In this document: piece by piece, positions 1-6,545 of the stretch | Layout: each line of letters starts with the position of its first letter | How positions within the stretch are numbered: the stretch's first letter is position 1 | DNA from: an uncultured Lachnospiraceae bacterium | Lineage (GTDB): Bacteria; Bacillota; Clostridia; Lachnospirales; Lachnospiraceae | Reading direction: 5' to 3' | Length of the DNA stretch: 10,822 bases | NCBI GenBank assembly: GCA_910588845.1 | Contig: CAJURU010000058.1 | Span: 1 to 10,822, forward strand | The notes under the pieces: generated by a model | Told to the model about the DNA's origin: nothing | What the model saw: only the letters and a program-made list of their open reading frames with translations | The model's database searches: none | Program-made: the position numbers and the translations under genes

Positions 1-4
1 ATAT

Positions 5-78
5 GTGTGTGTAGCTCAGCTGGATAGAGCACTTGGCTACGGACCAAGGTGTCGGGAGTTCGAATCTTCTCACGCACG
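5..78 (+). tRNA. tRNA-Arg (anticodon ACG)
   Basis: The cloverleaf folds fully by eye. The acceptor stem pairs 5-11 with 71-77 (GTGTGTG with CACGCAC, one G-T wobble). The D arm is 14-17 with 27-30 (GCTC/GAGC). The anticodon stem is 32-36 with 44-48 (CTTGG/CCAAG), enclosing the 7-nt loop CTACGGA, so the anticodon is ACG at 39-41. The variable loop has 5 nt, and the T arm is 54-58 with 66-70 around TTCGAAT. Base 78 is the discriminator G. CCA is not encoded and must be added after transcription. An ACG anticodon is normally deaminated to ICG and reads CGU, CGC and CGA arginine codons. An intrinsic terminator follows 4 nt later, so this looks like the last or only gene of its transcript; its promoter lies outside the window. 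Confidence 0.96.
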
Positions 79-82
79 TAAC

Positions 83-112
83 AAACCGGAAAGCTTTTGC
101 TTTCCGGTTTTT
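83..112 (+). terminator. Intrinsic terminator of the tRNA-Arg gene
   Basis: A perfect 12-bp stem (AAACCGGAAAGC at 83-94 with GCTTTCCGGTTT at 99-110) closes on a TTTT loop and runs into further T residues. It starts 4 nt after the tRNA. The A-rich 5' arm mirrors the T tract, so it could also work weakly on the other strand, but the tRNA is the obvious client. Confidence 0.93.
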
Positions 113-195
113 GTGTTTACTGCATCCTATGAAACGATAAGTACTATTGTGAAGCGATATACGCCTCGAATCTTTCCCAGTGTACTGACACATCA

Positions 196-225
196 CAGGC
201 TGTCAATTTACCTGTTGACAGCCTG
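196..225. repeat. Perfect 11-bp inverted repeat between tRNA-Arg and the minus-strand genes
   Basis: CAGGCTGTCAA (196-206) and TTGACAGCCTG (215-225) are exact reverse complements around an 8-nt loop. It lies 54 nt past the stop codon of the minus-strand gene at 280-672. That position fits a transcript end or RNA-stabilising hairpin for that gene, but neither strand has a U-rich tract after the stem, so it is not a canonical intrinsic terminator. The rest of the 113-279 spacer shows no gene or other recognisable feature. Confidence 0.6.
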
Positions 226-279
226 CATTTATCTATATCAAAAATGATATGCGGTTTATTCGTTTTCCCTCAAAGATAA

Positions 280-672
280 TTATTCTGCCAGCATTTCCCC
301 TATTACATTGACCATAGGAGTAATAACCTCTTTCATCACACCTTTGACGCTGTGTTCCAGCACGCCCAAAGGTTCATGATACATGAGGGCAAACGATTCT
401 CCTTCCACAAGATGCGCCTCCACCGGGAACTGAAGTTTCCCTTGAACCGTTTCCAGCGCTTTCCTGTCAAAGCTTTCATCTACCCCCATTACTTTAATTA
501 AAACGTCATTCGCCTTAATCTCCATAATGACCTTAATCTGTTTATCCGCCTCGTTCAAAAGGTCGGCACGGATGGTACAGTTATTTCCCTTTACACCGCC
601 AATAAAATTCCATCCGGTAAGCTCCTTTGCCTCTTTCATAATTTTTTCTGCTGTTTTTATGATCTGTTTCAT
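280..672 (-). CDS. Hypothetical protein, 130 aa, unassigned
   Basis: I do not recognise this protein. It begins at an ATG with a purine-rich site (AGGAAAGGATAGG) 4 nt upstream, and its codon usage resembles that of its neighbours. There is no signal peptide and no membrane segment, so it should be cytoplasmic. Visible layout: an amphipathic, lysine-rich N-terminal helix (about residues 1-19); alternating hydrophobic strands through the middle (about 31-63 and 79-101), including IKVIMEIKANDVLIKVMG; and a hydrophobic C-terminal helix (about 104-129). A helix / antiparallel sheet / helix pattern recalls small chaperone-like folds such as YbjN or type III secretion chaperones, but that is only a fold-level guess with no motif behind it. 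It follows the GH42 gene on the same strand after 121 nt. I see no terminator and no convincing promoter in that gap, so co-transcription is possible. Confidence 0.75.
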   Translation of the reverse strand: MKQIIKTAEKIMKEAKELTGWNFIGGVKGNNCTIRADLLNEADKQIKVIMEIKANDVLIKVMGVDESFDRKALETVQGKLQFPVEAHLVEGESFALMYHEPLGVLEHSVKGVMKEVITPMVNVIGEMLAE

Positions 673-793
673 GTTTCCTATCCTTTCCTGTATTATTTAA
701 CCATGAATCCACAACTACTTCTTAATATTTATAAGAAATGAACAAGGCCACTTCTACTCCCTCACCTTCACGCTTTAGCGCGATAATGTTTAA

Positions 794-2779
794 CTATAGA
801 ATTAAGACCTGCGCCTCATAAGCTCCCAGTTTTCCTATCTGCTCCCCTTTCAGCAAACGGCAATTTTCCGGAGGCTGGTAACATTTACTCTCTGCGGAAT
901 GATTGATGACAAACAGAAAACGCTCCCTGTTATTCTCTCTCACCATACACTCCACCTCCGCCACCGGCGCCAGAAGCGGCTCTATGCCAGCCTTACCGCA
1001 AATCTCTGCCATCAAAGCGTCCATCAGACTTTCTAAAGGCTCCGTCCCCACATAATAGCAACGCCCTTCGCCGTATGGATGCACCGTAATACAAGGCTCC
1101 CCTGCATAAAATTCACTGTCATAATACGCCAAGGCTTCTGTTTCGGGCAGCAAGCGCATCAAGTCACTCCACACATTCCCTTCATGTTCCTGTCCTGCAA
1201 ATCGTACCTTAACACTGGCATCGCGCAGACAGTCATAATCTAACACTTCCACCCCGGCTGCTTCACTGAGCCTGCCAGGAAGCTCCCGCTCTGTCATACA
1301 AAGGTTATTCCTGTCTTTTACGCCGGTGCGCATCGTTAAGAGCAAATGCCCGCCCTGCCGCACATAGTCCAGATACTTGTCTTCCAACTCCGGGGACATC
1401 AGATATTGCAAAGGCGCCAACAAGAGCTTATATTTGCTGAAATCACCCTGTTCCGGCACGAAATCCACTGGAATGTTGCGCTCATACAAGGCGCGATAGT
1501 ATTTCTGAATCTGCCCGGTGTAGCTCAAATCCTTGTGATGGGGTTGGATTTGGAAAGCATACTCCTGCTCAAAGGAAAAGACAATCCCAACCTCCGCCCT
1601 GGGCATCGTGTTTTGCAGGGAATCCATTAACGGATTGACTTCATGAATAAATTCCTGCAATTCTTTGTATCTTCTTCCAGGATTTCCACTGTGCGGCAAA
1701 ATACCATGCCAATACTGCTCCGTACCCATTGCACAGGTGCGCCAGCGGAAAAAGACAACCGCGTCTGCGCCGTGGGCAATCGACTGCATCGCCCATGCGC
1801 TGAGTTGTCCCGGCGCGGGCGCCCTGCCCATAATTTCCCAGCCCGTAATACCGGACTGCTGTTCCATAACCCAGAACGGCTGATTCTTATAACTGCGCAC
1901 CACATCCAGGGTTGCCGCCAATACATGATTCTTTTCATGCGGCGTTTCCGGCAAATAAAATCCCCCCGGATACTGGTCATGAGAGACAAAATCCAAAAGC
2001 TCTCCCAATTTATAATAATCCACTTTATCAGCAAATCCCATATAGTTGTGCGTGATAAACTGATTCCTGGCATACTTGCGTATAATTTCTGTCTGCTCTC
2101 TTGTAAAATCCACAATCAAATCGGAACAAAAACGCCGCCAATCCAGCATGGCAGAAGGATTTTCACCCGTCACGGTAATCCGCGGCGCAAAGACTTCTGA
2201 GAAATCATTGTATTCCTGGCTCCAAAACGCCGTCCCCCAAGACTGGTTTAAGGCGGGGACTGTCTTATATTTTCTTTGAAGCCAACCCTGAAAATGCTTG
2301 CGGCAGCACTCGCAAGTGCACAAATCCTGATGGCTGTTTCCCAGCTCATTGTCCGGCTGCCAGCCAATGACATGAGGATTCTCCCCATAATGCTGCGCCA
2401 TCTTTGTCACCAATTTCCTGATATATTCCCGGTAAATGGGATTTGACTGGCAATCATGATGCCGGCCTCCGAAACCGCGGACACGCCCTTCACGATCCAC
2501 CGGCAGAATTTGTGGATGCTTGTTTATCATCCATGCCGGCGGCGCCGCTGAAGGCGTTCCCAGAATCGTATATATCCCATAGCGTCCCAAAAGCCCAATC
2601 GCTTCGTCCAACCAGCTAAAATCAAAAACATCCTCTGTCGGCTGCAATTTATGCCAGGAAAACTCTGCCATGCGCACCATCTGAATTCCCATTTCCTGCA
2701 TCAGCACGGCGTCTTTCTCCCAACGGCTTCTCTCCCAATGCTCTGGATAATAGTCTACTCCAAAATGCAGCTCTTTCAT
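794..2779 (-). CDS. Glycoside hydrolase family 42 beta-galactosidase
   Basis: This is a 661-aa retaining beta-galactosidase that hydrolyses terminal beta-D-galactosides. The N-terminal GH42 signature is present (FGVDYYPEHW, residues 6-15). The acid/base glutamate is E145 in WQPDNELGN and the nucleophile is E306 in WVMEQQSG. Cysteines C110, C154, C156 and C159 match the zinc-binding set of structurally known GH42 enzymes. The TIM barrel takes roughly residues 1-385, followed by the trimerisation domain (about 395-600) and a short C-terminal beta domain. The length is normal for the family. There is no signal peptide, so it acts inside the cell on imported galactosides. The start is set by AAGGAGG 6 nt before the ATG. 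No sugar transporter or dedicated regulator lies next to it, so the natural substrate (lactose, galacto-oligosaccharides or plant galactans) cannot be told from context. It is divergent from asnA across 221 nt. Confidence 0.95.
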   Translation of the reverse strand: MKELHFGVDYYPEHWERSRWEKDAVLMQEMGIQMVRMAEFSWHKLQPTEDVFDFSWLDEAIGLLGRYGIYTILGTPSAAPPAWMINKHPQILPVDREGRVRGFGGRHHDCQSNPIYREYIRKLVTKMAQHYGENPHVIGWQPDNELGNSHQDLCTCECCRKHFQGWLQRKYKTVPALNQSWGTAFWSQEYNDFSEVFAPRITVTGENPSAMLDWRRFCSDLIVDFTREQTEIIRKYARNQFITHNYMGFADKVDYYKLGELLDFVSHDQYPGGFYLPETPHEKNHVLAATLDVVRSYKNQPFWVMEQQSGITGWEIMGRAPAPGQLSAWAMQSIAHGADAVVFFRWRTCAMGTEQYWHGILPHSGNPGRRYKELQEFIHEVNPLMDSLQNTMPRAEVGIVFSFEQEYAFQIQPHHKDLSYTGQIQKYYRALYERNIPVDFVPEQGDFSKYKLLLAPLQYLMSPELEDKYLDYVRQGGHLLLTMRTGVKDRNNLCMTERELPGRLSEAAGVEVLDYDCLRDASVKVRFAGQEHEGNVWSDLMRLLPETEALAYYDSEFYAGEPCITVHPYGEGRCYYVGTEPLESLMDALMAEICGKAGIEPLLAPVAEVECMVRENNRERFLFVINHSAESKCYQPPENCRLLKGEQIGKLGAYEAQVLIL

Positions 2780-2847
2780 GCTTGTCCTCCTTACTATTCG
2801 ATATATAGCTATTTTCTCATATCTTGGCGAAAACTACAACTTCCTTA

Positions 2848-2876
2848 TTGAAAAAATATGCCGGCAAGCATATAAT
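2848..2876 (+). promoter_or_regulatory. Sigma-A-type promoter of asnA
   Basis: TTGAAA (2848-2853), a 17-bp spacer, and a perfect TATAAT (2871-2876). Transcription should begin near 2883, giving asnA a leader of about 118 nt. I see no equally good promoter for the divergent GH42 gene in the same 2780-3000 spacer. Confidence 0.82.
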
Positions 2877-2907
2877 AGTTACAGTTCACTTGTCAGACAA
2901 CACTGCG

Positions 2908-2945
2908 ATGTTCACATGCTCTGCGAATGGCATGTGCGTGAACAT
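2908..2945 (+). promoter_or_regulatory. Long stem-loop in the asnA 5' leader
   Basis: ATGTTCAC (2908-2915) pairs with GTGAACAT (2938-2945). Inside, ATGC (2916-2919) can pair with GCAT (2930-2933), leaving a 4-nt bulge; alternatively CACATGC (2913-2919) pairs with GCATGTG (2930-2936). It sits about 25 nt into the predicted transcript. It could be an RNA switch, a stabilising 5' hairpin, or a DNA operator. No T-box or known riboswitch signature is recognisable in it. Confidence 0.45.
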
Positions 2946-2968
2946 GAAGATTTAATAATTTATCAAAC

Positions 2969-2987
2969 ATTCGTAAAATAAACGAAT
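2969..2987 (+). promoter_or_regulatory. Inverted repeat just before the asnA ribosome binding site
   Basis: ATTCGT (2969-2974) and ACGAAT (2982-2987) are exact reverse complements around a 7-nt A/T loop. They end one to two bases before the AAGGAG ribosome binding site (2988-2993). As RNA the hairpin is AT-rich and weak, so it may only keep the site accessible; as DNA it could be a binding site. The role is unknown. Confidence 0.35.
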
Positions 2988-3000
2988 AAGGAGAAAATTT

Positions 3001-4011
3001 ATGGAGCATTTAATTATACCGGAGAATTACCAATCCGCCTTGAGCCTGCACGATACGCAGATTGCCATCAAGACTGTCAAGGATTCTTTTCAGAATTTGC
3101 TGGCAGAACGGTTAAATCTGCAACGCGTGTCCGCACCGCTGTTTGTAGACCCGGACTCCGGTCTCAACGACAACTTAAACGGCGTGGAACGCCCTGTAAC
3201 TTTCGGCATTAAGGAGCAGAATGGAAAAACTGCTGAGATTGTGCATTCACTGGCAAAATGGAAACGTTACGCTTTGAAAAAGTACGGCTTTTCTCTGGGC
3301 GAAGGACTTTACACAGACATGAACGCCATCCGCCGGGACGAAGACACCGACAACATCCATTCCATTTTTGTAGACCAGTGGGATTGGGAAAAAATTATTT
3401 CCAGAGAAGACAGGAACCTGGACTTTTTAAAAGAGACTGTACGCACCGTATACAAAGTGCTGCGCAAAACAGAAAAATATATGGCAATTCAGTACGACTA
3501 CATAGAAGAAATCCTACCCCACGATATTTTCTTTGTCACTACCGGGGAATTGGAAGACATGTACCCGCAGTCCACGCCCAAGGAGCGTGAATATCTGATT
3601 TGCAAAGAAAAAGGCGCGGCATGCATCATGCAGATCGGCGATAAGCTGAAATCCGGCGAGCCGCACGATGGCAGAGCCCCAGATTATGACGACTGGGCGC
3701 TGAATGCCGACATTGTTGTCTACTATCCGGTTCTGGATATTGCCTTGGAACTGTCTTCCATGGGGATTCGTGTAGACGAGGAATCTTTGAAGGCCCAGCT
3801 CGACAAAGCAGGATGCCCTGAACGCGCCCAGCTTCCCTTCCAGAAATCTATCTTAGAAGGAACGCTCCCACTGACGATCGGCGGCGGTATCGGGCAGTCA
3901 AGAATTTGCATGTTCTTCCTGCGCAAAGCGCACATCGGGGAAGTGCAATCCTCGCTCTGGAAGGAAGAGGTCTGCAAGGAAGCTGAACAACACGGAATCC
4001 AACTGCTATAA
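3001..4011 (+). CDS. asnA: Aspartate-ammonia ligase (asparagine synthetase A)
   Basis: Makes asparagine from aspartate, ammonia and ATP in the cytoplasm, with AMP and pyrophosphate as by-products. The 336 aa fit the AsnA family (about 330), which shares the class II aminoacyl-tRNA synthetase catalytic fold. Family blocks seen in order: VHSLAKWKRYAL (81-92), GEGLYTDMNAIRRDED (100-115), VDQWDWE (124-130), RAPDYDDW (225-232), LSSMGIRVD (251-259) and the motif-3-like GGGIGQSRICM (294-304), whose R301 should contact ATP. Compared with my memory of E. coli AsnA, the loop between DDW and LNADI is about nine residues shorter. The ATG has AAGGAG 7 nt upstream and sits behind a near-consensus promoter. 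No terminator is visible after the stop, so the antiporter gene downstream may share its transcript. Confidence 0.97.
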   Translation: MEHLIIPENYQSALSLHDTQIAIKTVKDSFQNLLAERLNLQRVSAPLFVDPDSGLNDNLNGVERPVTFGIKEQNGKTAEIVHSLAKWKRYALKKYGFSLGEGLYTDMNAIRRDEDTDNIHSIFVDQWDWEKIISREDRNLDFLKETVRTVYKVLRKTEKYMAIQYDYIEEILPHDIFFVTTGELEDMYPQSTPKEREYLICKEKGAACIMQIGDKLKSGEPHDGRAPDYDDWALNADIVVYYPVLDIALELSSMGIRVDEESLKAQLDKAGCPERAQLPFQKSILEGTLPLTIGGGIGQSRICMFFLRKAHIGEVQSSLWKEEVCKEAEQHGIQLL

Positions 4012-4086
4012 TTTTTACGGTAACATGCCGTGCCCCCCTGTAAGACAAAGCTGCGTATCATGAAATTTACTATCAGAAACAGCCAC

Positions 4087-4105
4087 CCCTTCTCACTTAG
4101 AAGGG
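4087..4105 (+). promoter_or_regulatory. Hairpin next to the antiporter gene's ribosome binding site
   Basis: CCCTTCT (4087-4093) pairs perfectly with AGAAGGG (4099-4105) around a 5-nt loop. The 3' arm contains an AAGGG that could itself bind the ribosome, while the probable site GAGAGG (4111-4116) lies just outside, 7 nt before the ATG. No T tract follows, so it is not a terminator. It could mark an mRNA processing point or modulate translation. The rest of the 4012-4123 gap shows no clear promoter. Confidence 0.4.
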
Positions 4106-4123
4106 AGAAAGAGAGGACACAAG

Positions 4124-5776
4124 ATGAAAAACAACCCACCCCCTGAGAAAAGACGGTTTGCCGCTCTTCGCGCGAAAAAAGGCGCCAAATTACTTTTTCT
4201 CTTTTGCATTGCAGCGCTTCTCCTTCCTGCCATCGCATATGCGGCAGGAGACGGCGCAACCGAGACGCCAAGCTATTTTTATAAGACAGTATGGTCGCTT
4301 CTGCCGCCAATCATTGCTATCGGACTTGCCCTGATTACCAAAGAGGTCTATTCCTCACTCTTTGTCGGCATCGTAATCGGAGGCCTGCTCTACTCAAATT
4401 TCAGTTTTGAGGGAACGCTGACCCATGTATTCAATGACGGCATTGTGGCCGTGCTTGCAGACGCCTATAATGTAGGCATTCTGATTTTCCTGGTAATCCT
4501 GGGCATCATGGTAGTGATGATGAACAAAGCCGGCGGCTCCGCTGCATTTGGACGCTGGGCTTCTTCCCATATTAAGACGCGCGCCGGCGCGCAGCTTGCT
4601 ACCATTGCTTTAGGCGTATTAATTTTCATTGACGACTACTTTAACTGCCTGACCGTGGGAAGCGTCATGCGCCCGGTCTCTGATAATAGCAAAGTTTCCC
4701 GGGCAAAGCTGGCGTATGTGATTGATGCGACGGCTGCTCCCATCTGTATCATTGCCCCGGTATCGTCCTGGGCTGCCGCAGTGGCAAGCTATGTAGAGGA
4801 TGGAAACGGGCTTTATCTTTTTATCCGCACAATTCCTTTTAACTTTTATGCAATTCTGACGATCGTGATGATGATCTTCCTCGCAATAACCGGCATGGAT
4901 TACGGCCCAATGGCTGCGCATGAGAAAAATGCCAAAGAAAAAGGAGACATTTTCTCTGGCATGAAGGATTATGCAAACGCAGCTGCTGAGAACAGCAATC
5001 CGAATGGGAAAGTAATTGATCTGCTTTTGCCGATCGCTGTCTTGATCGTCTCCTGTGTTGTAGGTATGATTTATTCAGGCGGATTTTTCGAGGGCGTAAA
5101 TTTCGTGGATGCATTTTCCAATTCCGATGCTTCTATCGGCCTGATGCTGGGATCCTCCGTAGCATTGATTATCACAGTTATTTACTACTTAATCCGCAGA
5201 TCCATCAAGTTTAAAGATATTGCAGAGTCCATCCCCGAAGGATTCAAATCTATGGTTCCGGCAATCCTGATCCTGACCTTTGCATGGAGCTTAAAGGCAA
5301 TGACCGATTCCCTCGGCGCAAAGGAATTCGTGGAAGCCGTGGTAAACAGTTCCGCCAGCAGCTTCCAGGTATTCTTACCGGCAATCGTCTTTATCATCGG
5401 CATTTTCCTTGCCTTTGCAACCGGTACTTCCTGGGGCACTTTCGGCATCCTGATTCCGATCACGCTTGCCGTATTCCCACTGGATAACCCGCTCGGCGTT
5501 ATCTGCGTATCTGCATGTATGGCAGGCGCTGTATGCGGAGACCACTGCTCACCGATTTCCGACACAACGATCATGGCGAGCGCGGGCGCGCAGTGTAACC
5601 ATGTAACGCATGTTTCCACGCAGCTCCCCTATGCCATGACAGTGGCAGGCGTCAGCTTTTTAAGCTACGTCCTCGCCGGATTTGTACCGAACGCAATTAT
5701 CGTGCTGCCGATTGCCATTGTGCTGATGATTGCAACGCTGGTAATCATCCGTAAAATGAATATCTGGCATTCGTAA
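4124..5776 (+). CDS. NhaC-family Na+/H+ antiporter-like membrane transporter
   Basis: A 550-aa polytopic inner-membrane transporter of the NhaC/ion-transporter superfamily. About a dozen hydrophobic segments follow one another from residue 58 to 542. Conserved blocks are FIDDYFNCLTVGSVMRPVSD (168-187), ATAAPICIIAPVSSWAA (202-218), FATGTSWGTFGILIPI (431-446) and GDHCSPISDTTIMASAGA (472-489), with acidic and polar residues expected to line the ion path. The extreme N terminus looks like a secretory signal: basic residues up to about 22, a hydrophobic stretch 23-36, then AYA-AG with a possible cleavage after residue 40. The start at 4124 is supported by GAGAGG 7 nt upstream. Members of this family exchange Na+ for protons or move organic ions (some relatives exchange malate/lactate or amino acids), so the substrate is not proven. 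It lies 112 nt after asnA, and its terminator appears to lie inside the opposing trmD gene. Confidence 0.85.
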   Translation: MKNNPPPEKRRFAALRAKKGAKLLFLFCIAALLLPAIAYAAGDGATETPSYFYKTVWSLLPPIIAIGLALITKEVYSSLFVGIVIGGLLYSNFSFEGTLTHVFNDGIVAVLADAYNVGILIFLVILGIMVVMMNKAGGSAAFGRWASSHIKTRAGAQLATIALGVLIFIDDYFNCLTVGSVMRPVSDNSKVSRAKLAYVIDATAAPICIIAPVSSWAAAVASYVEDGNGLYLFIRTIPFNFYAILTIVMMIFLAITGMDYGPMAAHEKNAKEKGDIFSGMKDYANAAAENSNPNGKVIDLLLPIAVLIVSCVVGMIYSGGFFEGVNFVDAFSNSDASIGLMLGSSVALIITVIYYLIRRSIKFKDIAESIPEGFKSMVPAILILTFAWSLKAMTDSLGAKEFVEAVVNSSASSFQVFLPAIVFIIGIFLAFATGTSWGTFGILIPITLAVFPLDNPLGVICVSACMAGAVCGDHCSPISDTTIMASAGAQCNHVTHVSTQLPYAMTVAGVSFLSYVLAGFVPNAIIVLPIAIVLMIATLVIIRKMNIWHS

Positions 5777-5813
5777 TTATTGTAGTGCGACAGCCTCAAT
5801 ATCCATAAATAGC

Positions 5814-6545
5814 TCAATTTTGAGTAGCAGCCAACAGCCATTCCTGCTCCTGTCTGGTAAGCGCCGCCCCCTCTAACAAATCGGGGCGGCGTTCTTTTGT
5901 GCGCAAAATTGACTGTTCCCTGCGCCATGATTCAATATTCTTATGGTGGCCGGAAAGAAGTACCGGCGGTACTTTCCTGCCCATCCATTCTTCGGGGCGG
6001 GAATACTGCGGATATTCGAGCAGATTTCCCTCAAAAGACTCGGCAGAGCCGGAATCCGCGTTGCTCAATACCCCGGGAACCATGCGCGAAATCGCGTCTA
6101 CCATTACCATCGCCGGGAGTTCTCCTCCCGTAAGGACGTAATCTCCAATCGACAAATAATCCGTGACAATTTCCTGCAAAACACGCTCATCTATGCCCTC
6201 ATAATGGCCGCAGAGCAAAATTAAATCTTCCTCTAGGGCAAGCTCTTTCGCCGTTTGCTGGCGAAAAACAGTGCCCTGTGGCGTCACATAGACGCAGCGC
6301 GGCTTTTTCCCCAAACGGTCTACCACCGATTTCCAGGCATCGTAAACCGGCTGCGCCTGCATCAACATGCCCGCCCCGCCGCCGTAAGGGTAATCGTCCA
6401 CTTTATGGTGCTTATTTTGCGCATAGCTGCGGATATCTACGGTCTCAATGTGCAGCGTTCCAGCCTCCACCGCTCGCCCGATAATACTAGTATGCAGTCC
6501 TTCTTCTACCATCTGCGGAAACAGCGTCAATATATAAAAATTCAT
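5814..6545 (-). CDS. trmD: tRNA (guanine-N1)-methyltransferase (m1G37)
   Basis: Methylates G37 next to the anticodon of tRNAs reading CNN codons, using S-adenosylmethionine, and so prevents +1 frameshifting; usually essential. The 243 aa show the SPOUT trefoil-knot layout: LTLFPQMVEEG at 6-16, YGGGAGM (54-60), CGHYEGIDERV (112-122), IGDYVLTGGELPAMVM (133-148) and the C-terminal RNA-binding part with LLEYPQYSRP (175-184) and RRPDLLEG (219-226). R154 is in the expected place, but position 169, the catalytic Asp in E. coli numbering, is Glu (in SAESF). GGAGG lies 7 nt before the ATG. The start overlaps the rimM stop by 4 nt (ATGA), so the two are translationally coupled. rplS, which often follows trmD, is absent; the next gene is convergent after 37 nt. 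No terminator for trmD itself is visible. Confidence 0.97.
   Translation of the reverse strand: MNFYILTLFPQMVEEGLHTSIIGRAVEAGTLHIETVDIRSYAQNKHHKVDDYPYGGGAGMLMQAQPVYDAWKSVVDRLGKKPRCVYVTPQGTVFRQQTAKELALEEDLILLCGHYEGIDERVLQEIVTDYLSIGDYVLTGGELPAMVMVDAISRMVPGVLSNADSGSAESFEGNLLEYPQYSRPEEWMGRKVPPVLLSGHHKNIESWRREQSILRTKERRPDLLEGAALTRQEQEWLLAATQN
5862..5898 (+). terminator. Probable terminator of the antiporter gene, embedded in trmD
   Basis: CGCCGCCCC (5862-5870) pairs perfectly with GGGGCGGCG (5883-5891) over 9 very GC-rich base pairs with a 12-nt loop, followed on the plus strand by TTCTTTT. It is about 85 nt after the antiporter stop codon and is the only terminator-like structure there. It lies within the last codons of trmD on the opposite strand, so the plus-strand mRNA would overlap trmD as antisense. 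Confidence 0.62.

Noticed and set aside
5..112. Integration site of a mobile element at tRNA-Arg
   Set aside because: The tRNA 3' end is not repeated elsewhere in the window and no integrase gene is present.
5..247. Open frame of 80 codons starting in the tRNA
   Set aside because: It runs through the tRNA-Arg gene and its terminator and has no ribosome binding site, so it is a chance frame.
1627..2200. Long open frames of 162 and 185 codons on both strands within the GH42 gene
   Set aside because: They overlap the well-supported beta-galactosidase in other frames and their translations match no family pattern.
2908..2955. 15-codon leader peptide upstream of asnA
   Set aside because: It has only two Asn codons, no ribosome binding site and no following terminator/antiterminator pair, so attenuation control is not supported.
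2883..3000. T-box riboswitch upstream of asnA
   Set aside because: The leader is short and lacks the conserved T-box sequence and a terminator hairpin.
3723..4310. 195-codon minus-strand frame across the asnA end and antiporter start
   Set aside because: It is antisense to two strongly conserved genes, and its content is explained by their codon use.
5185..5619. 144-codon minus-strand frame inside the antiporter gene
   Set aside because: It mirrors the conserved C-terminal transporter motifs on the other strand and has no independent support.
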